Of a DNA stretch of 28,754 nucleotides, positions 25,558 through 28,754 are shown in pieces (position 1 is the stretch's first letter; each line of letters opens with the position of its first letter). The stretch spans positions 1 to 28,754 of the forward strand of contig JBKGZA010000017.1 of NCBI GenBank assembly GCA_046545815.1, in the 5' to 3' direction. This DNA comes from JAGXLC01 sp046545815. GTDB taxonomy: Bacteria; Bacteroidota; Bacteroidia; Bacteroidales; UBA12077. The position numbers and the translations under genes were made by a program. The notes under the pieces were generated by a model, which had not been told where the DNA came from, did no database searches, and was given only the letters and a program-made list of their open reading frames with translations.

Positions 25558-26493
25558 ATGGCAGAAAACACCAATCATACAAGTGAACAAAAACCCAAAA
25601 AGTCCTTTTGGTCATCGGGTCTTTCTGTATTGTTGATCATCCTTATTTTGTTGGTAGGGGTGATGTCGTGGTTGTATATTGATCAAAAAATGATGACCCA
25701 GGAGATCACAACAGAATTACAGACAGAGAAAGATTCCCTTCAGGGTGAACTGGTGGATATACGGGCGGATTATGATTCTTTAAAAACAACTTCCGATACA
25801 CTTAATAGAAAGTTAAATTTTGAACAGGAGAAGGTTGATGACCTTTTATCGGAGCTGAAAAACATAAAAGCCACCAATTATAAAAGGATCAAGGAGTTAA
25901 AGGATGAGGTCAATACGCTCAGGAGCATAGCAAAAAGTTATGTGCGGCAGATAGATTCGCTTAATCGTGCCAACCAGAAGTTGATGGCTGAAAACAGAAA
26001 GGTCAAAAACGAGAAGGAAGAAGTGGAGAAAACGAAAAATGAACTCCAGCAAGAGAAAGACACGCTTTCCCGGCAAGTACAAAAGGCAAGCATACTGAGA
26101 ACGGAAAACCTAATGGCCACGCCCATCAACCAAAGAGGCAATGAAAAATCGAGGGTGGACAAGATAGATAAGATCAAGGTATGCTTTACCCTTGAAGAAA
26201 ATGTGGTGGTGCCGAAAGGAGAACGGTATATTTACATGCGCATTGCTTCCCCGCCGGAGGGATATATTCTGACCAATTCAGAGGATAATCTATTTGAATT
26301 TGATGACAGCCAGATGGTATATACCGCAAGACGGTCCATAGAATATGACGGGCAATCGAAGGACGTGTGTCTTTATTTTGACAGCAGGGGCGAGTTAAAT
26401 CCGGGCGAGTACGAGGTGCTTATTTTTGCCGATGGTCATCAGATAGGAGAGACTTCATTTGAACTTGAGGAATCGGGCTGGCTGTTCTTCTAA
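25558..26493 (+). CDS. Anchored coiled-coil protein with C-terminal beta domain, function unknown
   Basis: The protein has 311 residues. A short cytoplasmic N-terminus rich in Lys and Ser (about 1-19) is followed by one transmembrane helix (about 20-41, LSVLLIILILLVGVMSWLYI). A long coiled coil (about 50-175) shows regular Leu heptads and charged residues. A compact C-terminal domain (about 198-311) follows. It is predicted to be beta-rich and carries the segments KVCFTLEENVVVPKGERYIYMRI, DVCLYFDSRGELNPGEYEVLIF and ESGWLFF. It is probably an inner-membrane protein with the coiled coil and beta domain in the periplasm. I do not recognise a named family. It follows lgt by 161 bases. Confidence 0.75.
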   Translation: MAENTNHTSEQKPKKSFWSSGLSVLLIILILLVGVMSWLYIDQKMMTQEITTELQTEKDSLQGELVDIRADYDSLKTTSDTLNRKLNFEQEKVDDLLSELKNIKATNYKRIKELKDEVNTLRSIAKSYVRQIDSLNRANQKLMAENRKVKNEKEEVEKTKNELQQEKDTLSRQVQKASILRTENLMATPINQRGNEKSRVDKIDKIKVCFTLEENVVVPKGERYIYMRIASPPEGYILTNSEDNLFEFDDSQMVYTARRSIEYDGQSKDVCLYFDSRGELNPGEYEVLIFADGHQIGETSFELEESGWLFF

Positions 26494-26524
26494 GGGTGAT
26501 TACTTCAATATAATTTTGGATGTC

Positions 26525-26587
26525 CACGGATTTCACGAATAAAGATTTTGAATAAATTCGTGGTAATTTTAAAAAATTAACTCCGTG
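26525..26587. repeat. Nested inverted repeats, likely dispersed repeat
   Basis: CACGGA (26525-26530) pairs with TCCGTG (26582-26587). Inside it, CACGAAT (26534-26540) pairs with ATTCGTG (26556-26562). The CACGGATTTCACGAAT wording resembles short repeats seen between genes in several Bacteroidota genomes, which I recall but cannot check here. It fills the 101-base spacer between two convergent genes. Confidence 0.45.
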
Positions 26588-26594
26588 TTATCTT

Positions 26595-27242
26595 TCATCC
26601 CCATTCCAGCACCTCCTCCGGTGCTTCGGCCAGGGTGGCGGCGTGCCAGTCGGCTTTATTAAGATCCTCAGCATTGAAGGAGGTAGTTAAAGCCAGGCAC
26701 CGGGCTCCTGCTCTTTTGGCCGCCTCCACACCACTGACGGCATCTTCAACCACCAGACAATCTTCGGGGTTTAACCCCATTTTCCGGGCCGCCACCTGAA
26801 AGATATCGGGCGCCGGTTTTTTGTGTTCCACTTCCAGGCCATTGACCGTGGCGGCAAACGATTCTTTTGGAATACCGATGTTTTTGAGGTTTATCTCCAT
26901 TTTCACCTCGTCGGCACTGGTGGCTACTGCCGATTTTAAACCTTTTTCGCGCACTTTATCCATAAAATCCAGAACACCAGGCAGCGGTTCCAGCTTTCCC
27001 TCGGTGATTTCCCCGTATATTTGATAAGTCTGAGCCTTCGCTTCATCCAGATCGATGGGAAAATTATATTTTTCTGCCACTTTGCCGATGTAGGCGTTTT
27101 CGCCCTGCCCGACGAACGGTTTAAAATCCTCCGGTTGTACGGTAAGGCCTTTGCGTTTGAACATTTCTATGGCGGCCTCGCAGATGTATTGTTCCGAGTC
27201 CACCAGGACGCCGTCCATGTCGAATATTACTCCTTTGATCAT
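26595..27242 (-). CDS. HAD-superfamily phosphatase, beta-phosphoglucomutase-like
   Basis: The protein has 215 residues. HAD motif I is FDMDGVLVD (nucleophile Asp8, acid/base Asp10). Motif II is the Ser/Thr in AVATSAD. Motif III is the Lys in EHKKPAPDIF. Motif IV is VVEDAVSGVEAAKRAG. The helical cap between motif I and motif II matches the beta-phosphoglucomutase/PGP-like subgroup. It probably dephosphorylates or isomerises a small sugar phosphate. The exact substrate cannot be read from the sequence. It is a single gene, convergent with the coiled-coil protein. Confidence 0.9.
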   Translation of the reverse strand: MIKGVIFDMDGVLVDSEQYICEAAIEMFKRKGLTVQPEDFKPFVGQGENAYIGKVAEKYNFPIDLDEAKAQTYQIYGEITEGKLEPLPGVLDFMDKVREKGLKSAVATSADEVKMEINLKNIGIPKESFAATVNGLEVEHKKPAPDIFQVAARKMGLNPEDCLVVEDAVSGVEAAKRAGARCLALTTSFNAEDLNKADWHAATLAEAPEEVLEWG

Positions 27243-27704
27243 GTGGTATTTTTTATTTAATGTAAAGTATTGTTGGCGTTATTTTAAAAGAATGCAAAAC
27301 TACAGATACATCAGGATTCGCAGATAAATCAAACCATGTCGTCCCGATGGGACTTTTGGCACACCGGGAATCTTTTTTCTACCATAATTCCGTCGCTACG
27401 CGACTAAGATAAGAAAAATAAAATGCTATGTAAATAGAAAAATATTTTAAATTGCTTTCTCTTTTAACCCGGTAAAGAGGTTGGGATGGATTTCATTGCT
27501 TTTTCCTTAGAATCCAATTTCCTTCTTTTGTTGAGAATGATTTGAAAATAGTTATGGTCATTGTTACAATACATGATATCGTACCTAAAAATATTATTAT
27601 ATATAGAACATTGTTGAGTTCGGTATAAAAAGCTGTATTTTGGCTGGTAAGGCGCTAAGCGGCTCCATTAGATTATTGAAATTCAATAGATTATTTTTAC
27701 GCAA
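27243..27704. other. Stretch without an intact gene
   Basis: The 462 bases hold a paired-hairpin repeat (27341-27404), the stranded 3' part of a broken membrane-protein gene (27493-27641, minus) and most of a MITE-like element. The remainder (27243-27330 and 27410-27490) is AT-rich and shows nothing recognisable. Confidence 0.7.
27341..27404. repeat. Paired 5-3-5 hairpins, likely dispersed repeat
   Basis: GTCCCGATGGGAC (27341-27353) and GTCGCTACGCGAC (27392-27404) are two 13-base hairpins. Each has a 5-bp stem and a 3-base loop, and their centres are about 51 bases apart. The stems share the plan GTCSC/GSGAC. The layout resembles intergenic repeats I recall from other Bacteroidota, but that is not verified here. 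Confidence 0.5.
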
Positions 27705-28211
27705 TTAGCTAAGTACAGCCGCTAAGCGCCTTTTTAGACTAGCCTCATTGTTTATAAATATATTCATTTGGGTAACGGTTATTAACATTGATAAAGAACC
27801 AAATATTGCTAATATGCCAGAAATAATAGATATTTTTGTCAGAATCAACAAGTTCTTTCGTAAATTGTGAATTTTTACAAATACATTTCGGTATTTTTTT
27901 AAATCATCTCTATTAAATTCCTGTTTTGTCAAGAGATTATTTATCTCTTCAAGCATACCCCCCACAGACTCGGATTTCCATAAATTTTGTAAGTCCACAA
28001 GATCACTTCTAATTCCATGAAACTTACTAAATCCTTTACTCGGATTTATATTATGTGCAGCATGGGTGAAAAGTTTTGCTTGCAGAATTTGCATCTTTTT
28101 TAATTCCTGTATTTTGAAAATAAGGAATACTCCACTGAGAGCAATAAAACCAGACAATACCTGTGGGATGGTACTGAATAGCCAATAAAGTGTTTCTGTA
28201 TCTAATGTCAT
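27493..28211 (-). pseudogene. Small membrane protein gene interrupted by a MITE-like element
   Basis: The first part (27705-28211) encodes 168 residues. It has a membrane helix at about 8-33 (LYWLFSTIPQVLSGFIALSGVFLIF), a soluble helical stretch (about 35-118) and a second helix at about 121-148. Its last 10 residues (LKRRLAAVLS) and stop are encoded by an inserted palindromic element. Beyond the element, in another frame, a tail begins at QNTAFYTELNN and runs through a third hydrophobic helix (LYIIIFLGTISCIVTMTITIF) to WILRKKQ and a TGA at 27495-27493. Removing 95 bases (89-base element plus 6-base flank) joins S158 to the tail in frame, giving about 207 residues. The N-terminal wording is like 2-3 TM accessory-gene proteins, but no function can be assigned. 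It starts 29 bases after the 108-residue gene. Confidence 0.8.
27648..27736. mobile_element. 89-bp MITE-like palindromic insertion
   Basis: The terminal arms are 27648-27664 (TAAGGCGCTAAGCGGCT) and 27717-27736. They are complementary over 16 of 17 positions, allowing a 3-base A insertion. The centre is AT-rich and holds the small palindrome ATTGAAATTCAAT. It has no coding capacity. On the minus strand the flanking CTAGTC (27742-27737) and CCAGCC (27647-27642) are a possible degenerate target duplication (4 of 6). The element interrupts a membrane-protein gene. The mobilising transposase is unknown. Confidence 0.75.
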
Positions 28212-28240
28212 TTAATCTTTGTTTTGTCTGGGTTTTATTA

Positions 28241-28567
28241 TTAATATTTTGTAATTCTAAAAGACTCAAATTTATTATATATCCATTCTATATCCCTCTT
28301 TAGAGTATTTATCGACACTGAGTGAGATATATTAAGTGTTGGTTTTCCTTCTGTTGAGATTGGATAACGAAACGATTGAGCATTGTCATCTAGCTTATGT
28401 AAAGCAAGTATTTTGCGTTCTATCTCATTCACATCACCCAAAGTGAGGTTATTCCTATGATCCTCAACCACATTATCTATAATCAACGGTCTTGCAGAGT
28501 TCCATAAAACATAAATTTCTGGTTTAACATTCTTGCAGACAAAATTATAAAAATAAAAATATGACAT
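28241..28567 (-). CDS. Hypothetical protein, probably the C-terminal remnant of a larger protein
   Basis: The protein has 108 residues. The segment from about residue 20 onward (YVLWNSARPLI, then EIERKILALHKLDDNAQSFRYPISTEGKPTL, then INTLKRDIEWIYNKF) looks well formed and helical. It recalls the C-terminal part of HEPN-like accessory proteins of 200-300 residues that share an FRYP motif; this is from memory and uncertain. The first 18 residues (MSYFYFYNFVCKNVKPEI) are low-complexity, and no earlier in-frame start exists (TGA at 28571-28573). The N-terminal half therefore seems missing. It is the first gene of a pair with the broken membrane-protein gene and is AT-rich compared with the rest of the window. 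Confidence 0.5.
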   Translation of the reverse strand: MSYFYFYNFVCKNVKPEIYVLWNSARPLIIDNVVEDHRNNLTLGDVNEIERKILALHKLDDNAQSFRYPISTEGKPTLNISHSVSINTLKRDIEWIYNKFESFRITKY

Positions 28568-28703
28568 TTGTCATGTTTGATATCATCTTATCCTTTTCCA
28601 TTCTTGTTTTTGGTGATGGGTTTATTTTCTCTTACAAGTTAATGAAATAGGATCTGTGATTCTATAAGGTCCATTCCCAATTTTTCCCGGACAATTTCTC
28701 AGT

Positions 28704-28754
28704 ACCTTACCGGGCAAGTTTTGCCAAAAAAAGCAAGAATTTGACCGGTAAGGT
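28704..28754. repeat. 51-base palindromic dispersed repeat, copy 2
   Basis: It matches copy 1 (13691-13741) at 49 of 51 positions, in the same orientation. The ends ACCTTACCGG and CCGGTAAGGT are perfect inverted repeats. The copy ends exactly at the window edge, so its right flank cannot be seen. It lies 137 bases upstream of the start of the truncated 108-residue gene. Confidence 0.85.

Noticed and set aside
27341..27404. CRISPR-like repeat pair
   Set aside because: The two 13-base units are palindromes of different sequence, and no third unit or spacer pattern exists.
28573..28754. Minus-strand reading containing NCPGKIGNGPYRITDPI as a gene end
   Set aside because: The frame runs through the 51-base palindromic repeat and stops after about 25 residues beyond it. 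There is no start inside the window, so it cannot be supported.

Overview
The window looks like chromosomal DNA of a member of the Bacteroidota, probably a Bacteroidales/Marinilabiliales-type anaerobe or marine relative. The main evidence is a large gingipain-like C25 protease with a type IX secretion (T9SS) sorting domain. There is also a Bacteroidota-type Ig-like surface lipoprotein, a cyclophilin with a signal peptide, and several promoter boxes of the Bacteroidota form TAnnTTTG. No species can be named from this sequence alone.

Layout. About 0.17-3.83 kb (minus strand) carries a DUF151 bifunctional nuclease, a periplasmic cyclophilin, gmhA (heptose synthesis for LPS) and a YifB/ComM-type AAA+ protein. 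About 4.1-6.8 kb (plus) carries a membrane glycosyltransferase, an OppC/DppC-type ABC permease and a 73-residue protein. About 6.8-10.9 kb (minus) carries an ABC-2 exporter pair and recQ. About 11.07-13.66 kb (plus) is a tight kdsD-tatC-lptB cluster, two of whose genes serve LPS synthesis and transport. A 400-base gene-free stretch full of palindromes follows. Next come tRNA-Leu(UAG) and the protein quality-control set tig-clpP-clpX. About 17.7-24.4 kb (minus) holds the 1442-residue protease, a thiamine-binding-type protein and the Ig-like lipoprotein. About 24.5-26.5 kb (plus) holds lgt and an anchored coiled-coil protein. A HAD phosphatase (minus) precedes an AT-rich accessory tail at 27.3-28.75 kb.

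Most of the window is conserved housekeeping and envelope biology: LPS precursors (gmhA, kdsD), LPS transport (lptB), lipoprotein maturation (lgt), twin-arginine export (tatC) and a T9SS-exported protease.

The least ordinary part is the right-hand tail. A small membrane-protein gene there is interrupted by an 89-base palindromic, MITE-like element. Removing the element plus a degenerate 6-base flanking repeat restores one continuous reading frame of about 207 codons. The gene upstream of it looks like the C-terminal fragment of a larger protein. A 51-base hairpin repeat lies at the extreme right edge, and a 49/51-identical copy lies at 13.7 kb. Beside that second copy is a palindrome cluster that resembles the MITE-like element. 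I found no CRISPR array, rRNA, prophage or intact transposase, and no convincing new multi-gene system. The mobile palindromic repeats are the best lead.
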